From Streptomyces sp. NBC_01431 (GTDB lineage: Bacteria; Actinomycetota; Actinomycetes; Streptomycetales; Streptomycetaceae), in contig NZ_CP109496.1 in the NCBI RefSeq assembly GCF_036231355.1, positions 6,138,001 through 6,202,000 of the forward strand: DNA of 64,000 nucleotides, read 5' to 3'. Shown one piece after another: positions 31,573 to 39,352 of the stretch. The translations under genes and the position numbers were made by a program. The number at the start of each line of letters is the position of its first letter. Within the stretch, counting starts at the first letter, position 1. Under the pieces are notes generated by a model. That model did not search any database, had not been told where the DNA came from, and saw only the letters and a list, made by a program, of their open reading frames with translations.

Positions 31573-32784
31573 ATGAAGACGATTGACGAACTTCTCGCCG
31601 AAGGGGTCGCGGGCAAGCGGGTATTCGTCCGCGCCGACCTCAACGTGCCGCTGGCAGAAGGCCTGATCACCGACGACGGCCGCATCCGCGCGGTGCTGCC
31701 CACCATCAAGGCGCTCGTCGCTGCCGACGCCAAGGTCGTCGTGGCCTCGCACCTGGGCCGCCCCAAGGGCGCCCCGGACCCGCAGTCCTCGCTGCTGCCC
31801 GCCGCCGAGCGGCTCGCCGAACTCCTCGGTGCCCCGGTCGCGTTCGCCCAGGACACCGTGGGCCCCGCCGCCCACGACGCGGTGAACGGGCTCCAGCCCG
31901 GCCAGGTCGCGGTCATCGAGAACCTGCGTTTCAACGCCGGTGAGACGGCCAAGGACGACGTCGAGCGCGGCGAGTTCGCCGACCAGCTCGCGGCCCTCGC
32001 CGATGTGTACGTGGGTGACGGCTTCGGAGCCGTGCACCGTAAGCACGCCTCCGTCTTCGACCTCCCGGCACGCCTGCCGCACTACGCGGGCTACCTCATC
32101 GCCACCGAGGTCGGCGTCCTGAAGAAGCTCACCGAGGACGTCCAGCGCCCCTACACCGTCGTCCTCGGCGGCGCCAAGGTCTCCGACAAGCTCGCCGTCA
32201 TCGACGAGCTGCTCGGCAAGGCCGACCGCCTGCTCATCGGCGGCGGCATGGCGTACACCTTCCTGAAGGCCAAGGGATACGAGGTCGGCATCTCCCTGCT
32301 CCAGGAGGACCAGATCCCGGTCGTCCAGGAGTACATGAAGCGCGCCGAGGAGACCGGCGTCGAGCTGGTGCTCCCGGTCGACGTGCTCGTCTCCAAGGAC
32401 TTCCCCGACCTGAAGACCAAGGCCCCGGCGACCTTCCAGACCGTCGACGCGGACAAGATCCCCGCGGACGAGGAGGGCCTGGACATCGGCCCCAAGTCCC
32501 GTGAACTGTTCGCCTCGAAGATCACCGACGCCGAGACCGTCTTCTGGAACGGCCCCGTCGGCGTCGCCGAGCACCCCGACTACGCCGGTGGCACCGCCGC
32601 CATCGCGCAGGCCCTGCTCGACAGCAAGGGCTTCACCGTGGTCGGAGGTGGCGACTCCGCCGCCGCCGTCCGCAACCTGGGCTTCGACGAGACGAAGTTC
32701 GGCCACATCTCGACCGGTGGCGGCGCCAGCCTCGAATACCTCGAAGGCAAGACGCTTCCCGGCCTCGCCGCACTGGAGGACTGA
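31573..32784 (+). CDS. pgk: Phosphoglycerate kinase
   Basis: 403 aa, normal length. It transfers the phosphate of 1,3-bisphosphoglycerate to ADP. Family motifs: GKRVFVRADLNVPL (residues ~13-26, substrate-binding Arg and Asp), VVVASHLGRPKG (~55-66), ENLRFNAGETAKDD, the hinge region VLGGAKVSDK (~194-203), and the nucleotide-binding VVGGGDSAAAV (~357-367) with FGHISTGGGASLE. ATG 31573 has AAGGAGT upstream. tpiA follows after 6 nt. Confidence 0.97.
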   Translation: MKTIDELLAEGVAGKRVFVRADLNVPLAEGLITDDGRIRAVLPTIKALVAADAKVVVASHLGRPKGAPDPQSSLLPAAERLAELLGAPVAFAQDTVGPAAHDAVNGLQPGQVAVIENLRFNAGETAKDDVERGEFADQLAALADVYVGDGFGAVHRKHASVFDLPARLPHYAGYLIATEVGVLKKLTEDVQRPYTVVLGGAKVSDKLAVIDELLGKADRLLIGGGMAYTFLKAKGYEVGISLLQEDQIPVVQEYMKRAEETGVELVLPVDVLVSKDFPDLKTKAPATFQTVDADKIPADEEGLDIGPKSRELFASKITDAETVFWNGPVGVAEHPDYAGGTAAIAQALLDSKGFTVVGGGDSAAAVRNLGFDETKFGHISTGGGASLEYLEGKTLPGLAALED

Positions 32785-32790
32785 ACACCT

Positions 32791-33567
32791 GTGAGCACCC
32801 GTACCCCGCTGATGGCGGGCAACTGGAAGATGAACCTCAACCACCTTGAGGCCATCGCGCACGTCCAGAAGCTCGCCTTCGCGCTCGCCGACAAGGACTA
32901 CGAGGCCGTCGAGGTCGCGGTCCTGCCCCCCTTCGTCGACCTGCGTTCCGTGCAGACCCTCGTCGACGGCGACAAGCTCAAGATCAAGTACGGCGCCCAG
33001 GACATCTCGGCGCACGAGTCCGGTGCCTACACCGGCGAGATCTCGGGCTTGATGCTGGCCAAGCTGAAGTGCACCTACGTCGCCGTGGGCCACTCCGAGC
33101 GCCGGCAGTACCACGCCGAGAACGACGAGATCTGCAACGCCAAGGTGAAGGCCGCCTACAAGCACGGCCTGACCCCGATCCTCTGCGTCGGCGAAGGTCT
33201 GGACGTCCGCAGGGCCGGCCAGCAGGTCCCGTACACCCTGAGCCAGCTCGACGGCGGCCTCAAGGACGTCCCGGCCGAGCAGGCCGAGTCCATCGTGATC
33301 GCGTACGAGCCGGTGTGGGCCATCGGCACCGGCGAGGTCGCCACGCCCGAGGACGCGCAGGAGGTGTGCGGGGCGATCCGCGCCCGCCTGGCCGAGCTGT
33401 ACTCGCAGGAACTCGCCGACAAGGTGCGCATCCAGTACGGCGGCTCGGTGAAGTCCGGGAACGTCGCCGCGATCATGGCGCAGCCCGATGTCGACGGCGC
33501 CCTGGTGGGCGGCGCGGCACTGGACGCCGACGAGTTCGTCAAGATCGTCCGCTTCCGCGACCAGTAA
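32791..33567 (+). CDS. tpiA: Triosephosphate isomerase
   Basis: 258 aa. It interconverts dihydroxyacetone phosphate and glyceraldehyde 3-phosphate. Catalytic residues are all visible: AGNWKMN (Lys ~13), VAVGHSERR (His ~101) and IAYEPVWAIGTGE (Glu ~173), plus the phosphate-binding IQYGGSVKSGN and GALVGGAALDADEF. GTG 32791 has GGAGGA in the pgk 3' end, spacing ~11 nt. Confidence 0.97.
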   Translation: MSTRTPLMAGNWKMNLNHLEAIAHVQKLAFALADKDYEAVEVAVLPPFVDLRSVQTLVDGDKLKIKYGAQDISAHESGAYTGEISGLMLAKLKCTYVAVGHSERRQYHAENDEICNAKVKAAYKHGLTPILCVGEGLDVRRAGQQVPYTLSQLDGGLKDVPAEQAESIVIAYEPVWAIGTGEVATPEDAQEVCGAIRARLAELYSQELADKVRIQYGGSVKSGNVAAIMAQPDVDGALVGGAALDADEFVKIVRFRDQ

Positions 33568-33677
33568 GTATGCGGTAGCGCGGATCCGTCGTACCCTTGC
33601 GGGGGCCGGTTGGGTGTTATGGAACATGACGCCGCCGGCCCCCCTCGTCATATCAGTCCTAGGAAGTTGGTCCAGCC

Positions 33678-33911
33678 GTGATTGTCGGGTTCTCGATTGC
33701 CCTGATCGTCTTCAGCCTGCTGCTGATGCTGCTGGTGCTGATGCACAAGGGAAAGGGTGGCGGCCTCTCCGACATGTTCGGCGGTGGCATGCAGTCCTCC
33801 GTCGGCGGCTCCTCGGTCGCCGAGCGCAACCTCGACCGCATCACCGTCGTGATCGGTCTGCTGTGGTTCGCGTGCATTGTCGTACTTGGTCTGCTGATGA
33901 AGCTCAAGTAA
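33678..33911 (+). CDS. secG: Preprotein translocase subunit SecG
   Basis: 77 aa with two membrane helices (VGFSIALIVFSLLLMLLVL, residues ~3-21; ITVVIGLLWFACIVVLGLLM, ~55-74) and the Gly/Ser-rich cytoplasmic loop GKGGGLSDMFGGGMQSSVGG typical of SecG. It assists SecYE-driven export. GTG 33678 has AGGAAG upstream. Its place after tpiA is conserved in actinobacteria. Confidence 0.95.
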   Translation: MIVGFSIALIVFSLLLMLLVLMHKGKGGGLSDMFGGGMQSSVGGSSVAERNLDRITVVIGLLWFACIVVLGLLMKLK

Positions 33912-34024
33912 ACCGTCGTCGTTCGGCGTTTCGGGGCCGGGGTGTAACTCCAATCGCTGGACGCGCGTTGGGCCTTACGTAGACTGGGGCATCTTCGAGC
34001 ACCATCACGCAGGGAGTTACGACC

Positions 34025-34360
34025 GTGGCAAGTGGCAACGCGATCCGGGGAAGCCGGGTCGGAGCGGGGCCGATGGGGGAGGCCGAGCGGGGCGAGTCTG
34101 CGCCGCGCCTCCGCATCTCCTTCTGGTGCTCGAACGGGCACGAGACGCAGCCGAGCTTCGCCAGTGACGCACAGGTTCCGGACACGTGGGACTGCCCGCG
34201 CTGCGGATTCCCCGCGGGACAGGACCGGGACAGCCCGCCGGACCCGCCGCGCACGGAGCCGTACAAGACCCACCTCGCGTACGTGCGGGAACGGCGCAGT
34301 GACGCGGACGGCGAGGCGATCCTCGCGGAGGCGCTCGCCAAGCTCCGGGGCGAGATCTGA
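34025..34360 (+). CDS. RbpA-family RNA polymerase-binding protein (RbpA paralogue)
   Basis: 111 aa. RbpA proteins bind the housekeeping sigma factor and RNA polymerase and stabilise the open complex in actinobacteria. Visible: the N-terminal GNAIRGSRVGAGPMGEAERG (arm resembling xRGSRxG of RbpA), the zinc-ribbon-like core FWCSNGHE...WDCPRCGFPAG (Cys/His ligands at ~34, 38, 57, 60), and the C-terminal sigma-interaction helix region with PPRTEPYKTHLAYVRERRSDADGEAILAEAL, matching the RTHWDMLxERR pattern of canonical RbpA but with substitutions (KTHLAYVRERR). It differs enough from the canonical S. coelicolor protein as I recall it to be a paralogue. GTG 34025 has AGGGAG. Confidence 0.8.
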   Translation: MASGNAIRGSRVGAGPMGEAERGESAPRLRISFWCSNGHETQPSFASDAQVPDTWDCPRCGFPAGQDRDSPPDPPRTEPYKTHLAYVRERRSDADGEAILAEALAKLRGEI

Positions 34361-34366
34361 CAGATG

Positions 34367-34407
34367 AAGGGCCCAGAGGGTGAACTCGGTTCGCCTGCCG
34401 GGCCCTT
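34367..34407 (+). terminator. Terminator after the RbpA-family gene
   Basis: AAGGGCCC (34367-34374) pairs with GGGCCCTT (34400-34407); inside it GGGTGAAC can pair with GTTCGCCT, giving one long interrupted hairpin 6 nt after the stop. Confidence 0.8.
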
Positions 34408-34486
34408 CGGCGTATCCGGCCCCTGCCAGGCGCCCGAACCCGCGCGATCTCGCTCCTACGAGGCTGTAAGCCCAGGTCACAGCCGA

Positions 34487-34509
34487 TTGTCAGTGGCGCC
34501 CTCTACCTT
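34487..34509 (+). promoter_or_regulatory. DNA-damage-type promoter of the MFS exporter gene
   Basis: TTGTCAGTGGC (34487-34497), N6, TACCTT (34504-34509): exact 11-mer and spacing. Predicted start near 34516, leaving a short leader with a GGGGGAG ribosome site before GTG 34538. Confidence 0.8.
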
Positions 34510-34537
34510 GTGAAGCAGCCGATCACCAGGGGGAGTT

Positions 34538-35761
34538 GTGGCAGCAGCGCAGACCGTCCAGAGCGCGGCGGCGACGGTGCCGGCCTGGCGCGGGGGGTTC
34601 GGAAGGCTGTGGACGGCTGCGGTCGTCAGCCGTTTCGGTGATTCTCTGCGCACCGCCGCGCTGCCCCTGCTCGCCACCACGCTCACCGCCGATCCGTTCC
34701 TCATCGCGCTCGTCACGGCCTGTGGCTATCTGCCCTGGCTGCTGTTCGGACTGCTCGGCGGGGCGATCGCCGACCGGGTGGACCAGCGCCGCGCCATGTG
34801 GGCGGTCGACCTGGTCCGGGGCGCCCTGGTGGCCGCCTTCGCACTGGCCGTCGCCCAGGGGTACGCCTCGATGGCCCTGCTGATCGCCCTGGCCTTCGCG
34901 CTCACCACCCTCCAGACCCTCTTCGACAACGCCGCCACCGCGCTGCTGCCCTCGCTCGTGCCCAGTACGGCGCTGGGCAGTGCGAACGCCCGGGTGATGA
35001 CCGGCCAGCAGATAGCGGGCGGCTTCCTGGCCGCCCCGCTGGTGCCGGCGCTCCTCGCCGTCTCGGTCGCGGCGCCGTACGGGGTGGACGCGGCCAGCTA
35101 CGGATGCGCTGCCGCGCTCGTCGCCTCGCTGCGGCCCGAGGCCCCGCAGCGGGCGGCTGTGAAGCCCGGGTCCACCCTGCGGGCCGAGATCGCCGAGGGG
35201 CTACGGGCCCTGTGGGCCGATCGCGGGCTGCGCGGGCTGTGCGCCGCCACCACCGTCTGCAACATCGGCATGGGCGCCCTCATCGCCACCCTGGTCCTCC
35301 ACGTCACCGGCTGGCTGCACGCCGGGCACGGCGGCTACGCCGTGACCATCACGGCGTACGGGGCGGGCAGCGTGACCGGTGGGCTGCTCGCTCAGCGGCT
35401 GGCACGGCGGCTCGGGCGGATACGGAGCGTGCTGGTCGCCACGGTCGTCCAGACCGGCTGTCTGGCGGCCATGGGCACAGTGCGCGCGCTGTGGGTGACC
35501 GTCGCCGCCATGGCGCTGTTCGGGCTCATGGGCATGGTGTGGAACGTGAACCTGGCGACTCTGATGCAGGAGCGCGCGCCGGAGGCGATGCTGGGCCGGG
35601 TGAGCGCGGCGTTCCGGACGATGGCCGTGGCCGGTGCCCCGCTGGGCGCCCTCGCGGGCGGCGCGGCGGCGGCGTCCTGGGGCCTCAACACACCGGCGCT
35701 GCTGGCGTCCGGCTTGTTCGTGGCCGCCGTCGGCGTTCTGATTCCTGCCCTCGCCGCCTGA
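34538..35761 (+). CDS. MFS exporter (DHA3/MFS_3-like)
   Basis: 407 aa, 12 spans. The pattern LWTAAVVSRFGDSLRTAALPLLATTL, GLLGGAIADRVDQRRAMWAVDLVRG and TALGSANARVMTGQQIAGGFLAAPL is that of the MFS_3/DHA3 exporters (EntS- and macrolide-efflux-like). The substrate is not readable. GTG 34538 has AGGGGGAG 2-3 nt upstream. Its promoter is the exact damage-type motif also found at uvrB, so the exporter may belong to the DNA-damage response, for example expelling DNA-damaging compounds. That is inference. Confidence 0.88.
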   Translation: MAAAQTVQSAAATVPAWRGGFGRLWTAAVVSRFGDSLRTAALPLLATTLTADPFLIALVTACGYLPWLLFGLLGGAIADRVDQRRAMWAVDLVRGALVAAFALAVAQGYASMALLIALAFALTTLQTLFDNAATALLPSLVPSTALGSANARVMTGQQIAGGFLAAPLVPALLAVSVAAPYGVDAASYGCAAALVASLRPEAPQRAAVKPGSTLRAEIAEGLRALWADRGLRGLCAATTVCNIGMGALIATLVLHVTGWLHAGHGGYAVTITAYGAGSVTGGLLAQRLARRLGRIRSVLVATVVQTGCLAAMGTVRALWVTVAAMALFGLMGMVWNVNLATLMQERAPEAMLGRVSAAFRTMAVAGAPLGALAGGAAAASWGLNTPALLASGLFVAAVGVLIPALAA

Positions 35762-35827
35762 TCAATTAGGTTGGAGGAGCAGCGGGGCAGGTACGCAAGT
35801 ACGAGAAGAAGTGGGCTGATGCCGCAG

Positions 35828-37480
35828 ATGAACGCAGGAAGCCGTACCAGGCTCAACCAGATGCCGGAGTGGATCGCACTGGGCAAGCACCGGGAGCAGT
35901 TGGGCGACACCCATCTGCGTGAGCTGTTCGCCGCCGAACCCGGTCGCGGCACCGGATGCACCCTGCAGGTCGGCGACCTCTACCTGGACTACTCCAAGCA
36001 CCTGGTGACCGACGAGACCCTCGCGCTGCTGCGCGAACTGGCCGCGGCCGCCGATGTAGACGGCCTGCGGGACGCGATGTTCCGCGGCGAGAAGATCAAC
36101 ACGTCCGAGGACCGCGCCGTCCTGCACACCGCGCTGCGCGCCCCGCGCGACGCGGTGATCGAGGTCGACGGCGAGAACGTGGTGCCGGGCGTGCACGCCG
36201 TGCTCGACAAGATGGCCGCCTTCTCGGAGCGGATCCGCTCGGGCGAGTGGACGGGCCACACCGGCAAGCGCATCAAGAACGTGGTCAACATCGGTATCGG
36301 CGGCTCCGACCTCGGCCCGGCGATGGCGTACGAGGTCCTGAAGTCCTTCGCCGACCGGGAGTTGACGGTCCGGTTCGTGTCCAACGTCGACGGCGCCGAC
36401 CTCCACGAGGCCGTGCGCGACCTGGACGCCGCCGAGACGCTGTTCATCATCGCGTCCAAGACCTTCACCACCATCGAGACCATCACCAACGCCACCTCGG
36501 CGCGCGACTGGCTGCTCACCGAGCTGAAGGCCGATCAGGGCGCCGTCGCCAAGCACTTCGTGGCGCTGTCGACCAATGCCGACAAGGTCGCCGAGTTCGG
36601 CATCGACACGGCCAACATGTTCGGGTTCTGGGACTGGGTCGGCGGACGCTACTCCTTCGACTCGGCCATCGGCCTCTCCCTGATGATCGCCATCGGGCCG
36701 GACCGGTTCCGCGAGATGCTCGACGGCTTCCGCCTGATCGACGAGCACTTCCGCACGGCCCCCGCCGAGTCCAACGCACCTTTGCTGCTCGGCCTGTTGG
36801 GCGTCTGGTACGGCGCGTTCTTCGACGCGCAGTCGCACGCGGTGTTGCCGTACTCGCACTACCTGTCCAAGTTCACCGCCTACCTCCAGCAGCTGGACAT
36901 GGAGTCCAACGGCAAGTCCGTGGACCGCGACGGCAACCCGGTCGAGTGGCAGACCGGGCCGGTCGTGTGGGGCACCCCGGGCACCAACGGGCAGCACGCG
37001 TACTACCAGTTGATCCACCAGGGCACGAAGGTCATCCCGGCCGACTTCATCGGCTTCGCCGAGCCGGTCGCCGACCTGCTGCCGGGCCTGGTCGCCCAGC
37101 ACGACCTCCTGATGGCCAACTTCTTCGCCCAGACGCAGGCGCTGGCCTTCGGCAAGACGCCGCAGGAGGTGCGGGCCGAGGGCGTGGCCGAGGAACTCGT
37201 GCCGCACAAGACGTTCAAGGGCAACCACCCCACCACCACGATCCTCGCCAAGGAGCTGACCCCCTCGGTCCTCGGCCAGCTGATCGCGCTGTACGAGCAC
37301 AAGGTGTTCGTACAGGGCGCCATCTGGAACATCGACTCCTTCGACCAGTGGGGCGTCGAGCTCGGCAAGGTCCTGGCCAAGCGCGTCGAGCCCGCTCTGA
37401 CCGAGGGCGCGGACGTGCCGGGCCTCGACCCGTCCAGCAAGGCCCTGGTCGCCAAGTACCGTGCGCTGCGCGGCCGTTGA
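35828..37480 (+). CDS. pgi: Glucose-6-phosphate isomerase
   Basis: 550 aa from ATG 35828 (MNAGSRTRLNQMPEW), the length usual for the family; an ATG at 35819 would add 3 residues, and the open frame to 35771 adds a poorly supported extension. It interconverts glucose 6-phosphate and fructose 6-phosphate. Motifs: VNIGIGGSDLGPAMAYEVL (residues ~138-156), the SIS-type phosphate loop IASKTFTTIETITNA, GRYSFDSAIGLSLM, TPGTNGQHAYYQLIHQGTKV (catalytic Glu/His region) and the C-terminal FDQWGVELGKVLA with the catalytic Lys. It is convergent with the pentose phosphate operon, from which it is separated by a strong shared terminator. Confidence 0.96.
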   Translation: MNAGSRTRLNQMPEWIALGKHREQLGDTHLRELFAAEPGRGTGCTLQVGDLYLDYSKHLVTDETLALLRELAAAADVDGLRDAMFRGEKINTSEDRAVLHTALRAPRDAVIEVDGENVVPGVHAVLDKMAAFSERIRSGEWTGHTGKRIKNVVNIGIGGSDLGPAMAYEVLKSFADRELTVRFVSNVDGADLHEAVRDLDAAETLFIIASKTFTTIETITNATSARDWLLTELKADQGAVAKHFVALSTNADKVAEFGIDTANMFGFWDWVGGRYSFDSAIGLSLMIAIGPDRFREMLDGFRLIDEHFRTAPAESNAPLLLGLLGVWYGAFFDAQSHAVLPYSHYLSKFTAYLQQLDMESNGKSVDRDGNPVEWQTGPVVWGTPGTNGQHAYYQLIHQGTKVIPADFIGFAEPVADLLPGLVAQHDLLMANFFAQTQALAFGKTPQEVRAEGVAEELVPHKTFKGNHPTTTILAKELTPSVLGQLIALYEHKVFVQGAIWNIDSFDQWGVELGKVLAKRVEPALTEGADVPGLDPSSKALVAKYRALRGR

Positions 37481-37495
37481 GGCCTCGCGAGACAC

Positions 37496-37535
37496 AACGG
37501 CCCGGTTCGCCCCCGAGGGGGTGAACCGGGCCGTT
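37496..37535. terminator. Bidirectional terminator between pgi and pgl
   Basis: A near-perfect 19-bp stem: AACGGCCCGGTTC (37496-37508) pairs with GAACCGGGCCGTT (37523-37535), with CCCCC/GGGGG continuing to the loop. T/A-ending arms serve both convergent genes. Confidence 0.9.
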
Positions 37536-37550
37536 GCCCAGGGGCCGGTG

Positions 37551-38333
37551 TCAGGCGGACGCCGGCGGATACAGCGATCGCGGGAGCCGGGAAGCGGCCG
37601 CCGCGTCCAGTAGCCACAGCGTTCGGGCGCGGCCGTAGGCGCCCGCCGCCGGGGCCTGGACCTCGCCGGCGCCCGACAGGGCTATCGCCGCGGCTTGCGC
37701 CTTGTCCTCGCCCGCCGCGAGCAGCCACACCTCACGGGCCGCCCGGATCGCCGGAAGGGTCAGCGAGATCCGGGTGGGCGGCGGCTTCGGGGCGCCGTGC
37801 ACCCCGACGACCGTCCGCTCGGTCTCCCGCACCGCGGGCAACTCCGGGAAGAGGGACGCCACATGGGTGTCCGGGCCGACACCCAGCATCAGGACGTCGA
37901 ACGTCGGCACCGGTCCGTGGTCCTCGGGGCCCGCGGCCGCCGCAAGCTCCGCCGCGTAGGCGGCCGCGGCCGCGTCGGCGTCGCTGCCGTACGCCCCGCC
38001 CGAAGCCGGCATCGCGTGCACCCGCTTCGGGTCCAGCGCCACCGCATCGAGCAGTGCCTCACGCGCCTGCGTGTAGTTCCGCTCCGGGTCGCCCTCGGGC
38101 ACGAAGCGCTCGTCGCCCCACCACAGGTCGAGGCGCGACCAGTCGATCGCATCCCGGGCCGGTGAGGAGGCCAGCGCCGCGAGGAGGCCGTTGCCGTTGC
38201 GGCCGCCCGTGAGGACCACGGACGCCGAGCCGCGAGCGGCCTGGGCGTCCACGACCTTCGTGATCAGGCGGGCCGCGGCGGCCTGGGCCATCAGCTCCTT
38301 GTCGCGGTGGACGACGAGCTGCGGCGTGCTCAC
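37551..38333 (-). CDS. pgl: 6-phosphogluconolactonase
   Basis: 260 aa. It hydrolyses 6-phosphogluconolactone, the step after Zwf. DevB/Pgl motifs: VVLTGGRNGNGLLAAL (residues ~39-54), WWGDERFVPEGDPERNYTQAREALL (~72-96) and MLGVGPDTHVASLFPELP (~142-159; the more usual GxDGHxASLFP reads GPDTHVASLFP here). GTG 38333 overlaps the opcA stop (GTGA), so it is translationally coupled as the last gene of tkt-tal-zwf-opcA-pgl. Confidence 0.95.
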   Translation of the reverse strand: MSTPQLVVHRDKELMAQAAAARLITKVVDAQAARGSASVVLTGGRNGNGLLAALASSPARDAIDWSRLDLWWGDERFVPEGDPERNYTQAREALLDAVALDPKRVHAMPASGGAYGSDADAAAAAYAAELAAAAGPEDHGPVPTFDVLMLGVGPDTHVASLFPELPAVRETERTVVGVHGAPKPPPTRISLTLPAIRAAREVWLLAAGEDKAQAAAIALSGAGEVQAPAAGAYGRARTLWLLDAAAASRLPRSLYPPASA

Positions 38334-39352
38334 TTGGCCGCTGCCTTCTTGGCCACGGCCGCCTTCTTCGCCGGGGCCGGCTTGACGTCCGGTTCGGCGG
38401 TGGCCGGTGCGGCGGTCGCCCCGCTGCCGTCGCCGAGCCGGTCGACGCCGTACTTGAGCGCGGACGCGTAGGTGTCGTCCGGGTCGAGGCGGCGCAGTTC
38501 CTCCGCGATGAGCTCGGCGGTCTCGCGGCGCTTCAGAGCCACCGCGCGGTCGGGCTGGCCCTGCACGGAGAGCGTGGCGAGCGAGCCGTCGGCGCGGTCC
38601 AGGACGATCGGGCCGCCCGTCGTCTCCAGGCGTACGGCGGTGAGGCCGGGGCCCGACGACACGGAGCGCTTGACCGGCACGTTCAGCCGGTCCGCGAGCC
38701 ACATGCCGAGCAGTTCGCAGCTCGGGTTGAACTCCTCGCCCTCCACCTCGACGGCGGTCACCTTGCAGGCGATCTGGTCGAGCGCCGCGGCCAGCATCGA
38801 ACGCCACGGCGTGATGCGCGTCCACGCCAGGTCGGTGTCGCCCGGGGTGTACGCCTCGGCGCGGGCGGTCAGCTCCTGGATGGGGTGCTCGGCCGCGTAG
38901 GTGTCGGTCACCCGGCGCTGGGCGAGCGCGCCCAGCGGGTCCTTCGCCGGATCGGACGGCGCGCTCACCGGCCACCAGACGACGACCGGAGCATCCGGCA
39001 GGAGCAGCGGCAGGACCACCGACTGGGCGTGGTTGAGTACCTCGCCGTACAGCCGCAGGACCACCGTCTCGCCGGTGCCCGCGTCCGCGCCCACCCGCAC
39101 CTCGGCGTCGAGCCGGGAGCTGGTGCGGTCGCGCGGCGAGCGCGAGACCCGCTTGATGACGACGAGCGTGCGCGAGGGGTGCTCGCGCGAGGCGTCACTG
39201 GCCGCCCGCAGGGCGTCGTAGGCGTTCTCCTCGTCGGTGACGATGACGAGCGTGAGCACCATGCCGACGGCGGGGGTGCCCACGGCCCGGCGGCCCTGCA
39301 CGAGGGCCTTGTTGATCTTGCTGGCCGTGGTGTCCGTAAGGTCGATCTTCAT
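38330..39352 (-). CDS. opcA: Glucose-6-phosphate dehydrogenase assembly protein OpcA
   Basis: 340 aa. OpcA is required for assembly or redox activation of Zwf in cyanobacteria and actinobacteria. Conserved stretches: TPAVGMVLTLVIVTDEENAYDALRAA, VLPLLLPDAPVVVWWPVSAPSDPAKDPLGALAQRRVTD and WTRITPWRSMLAAALDQ. The tail is a Lys/Ala-rich low-complexity segment (APAKKAAVAKKAAAK). ATG 39352 overlaps the zwf stop (ATGA); the stop overlaps the pgl start. Confidence 0.95.
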   Translation of the reverse strand: MKIDLTDTTASKINKALVQGRRAVGTPAVGMVLTLVIVTDEENAYDALRAASDASREHPSRTLVVIKRVSRSPRDRTSSRLDAEVRVGADAGTGETVVLRLYGEVLNHAQSVVLPLLLPDAPVVVWWPVSAPSDPAKDPLGALAQRRVTDTYAAEHPIQELTARAEAYTPGDTDLAWTRITPWRSMLAAALDQIACKVTAVEVEGEEFNPSCELLGMWLADRLNVPVKRSVSSGPGLTAVRLETTGGPIVLDRADGSLATLSVQGQPDRAVALKRRETAELIAEELRRLDPDDTYASALKYGVDRLGDGSGATAAPATAEPDVKPAPAKKAAVAKKAAAK

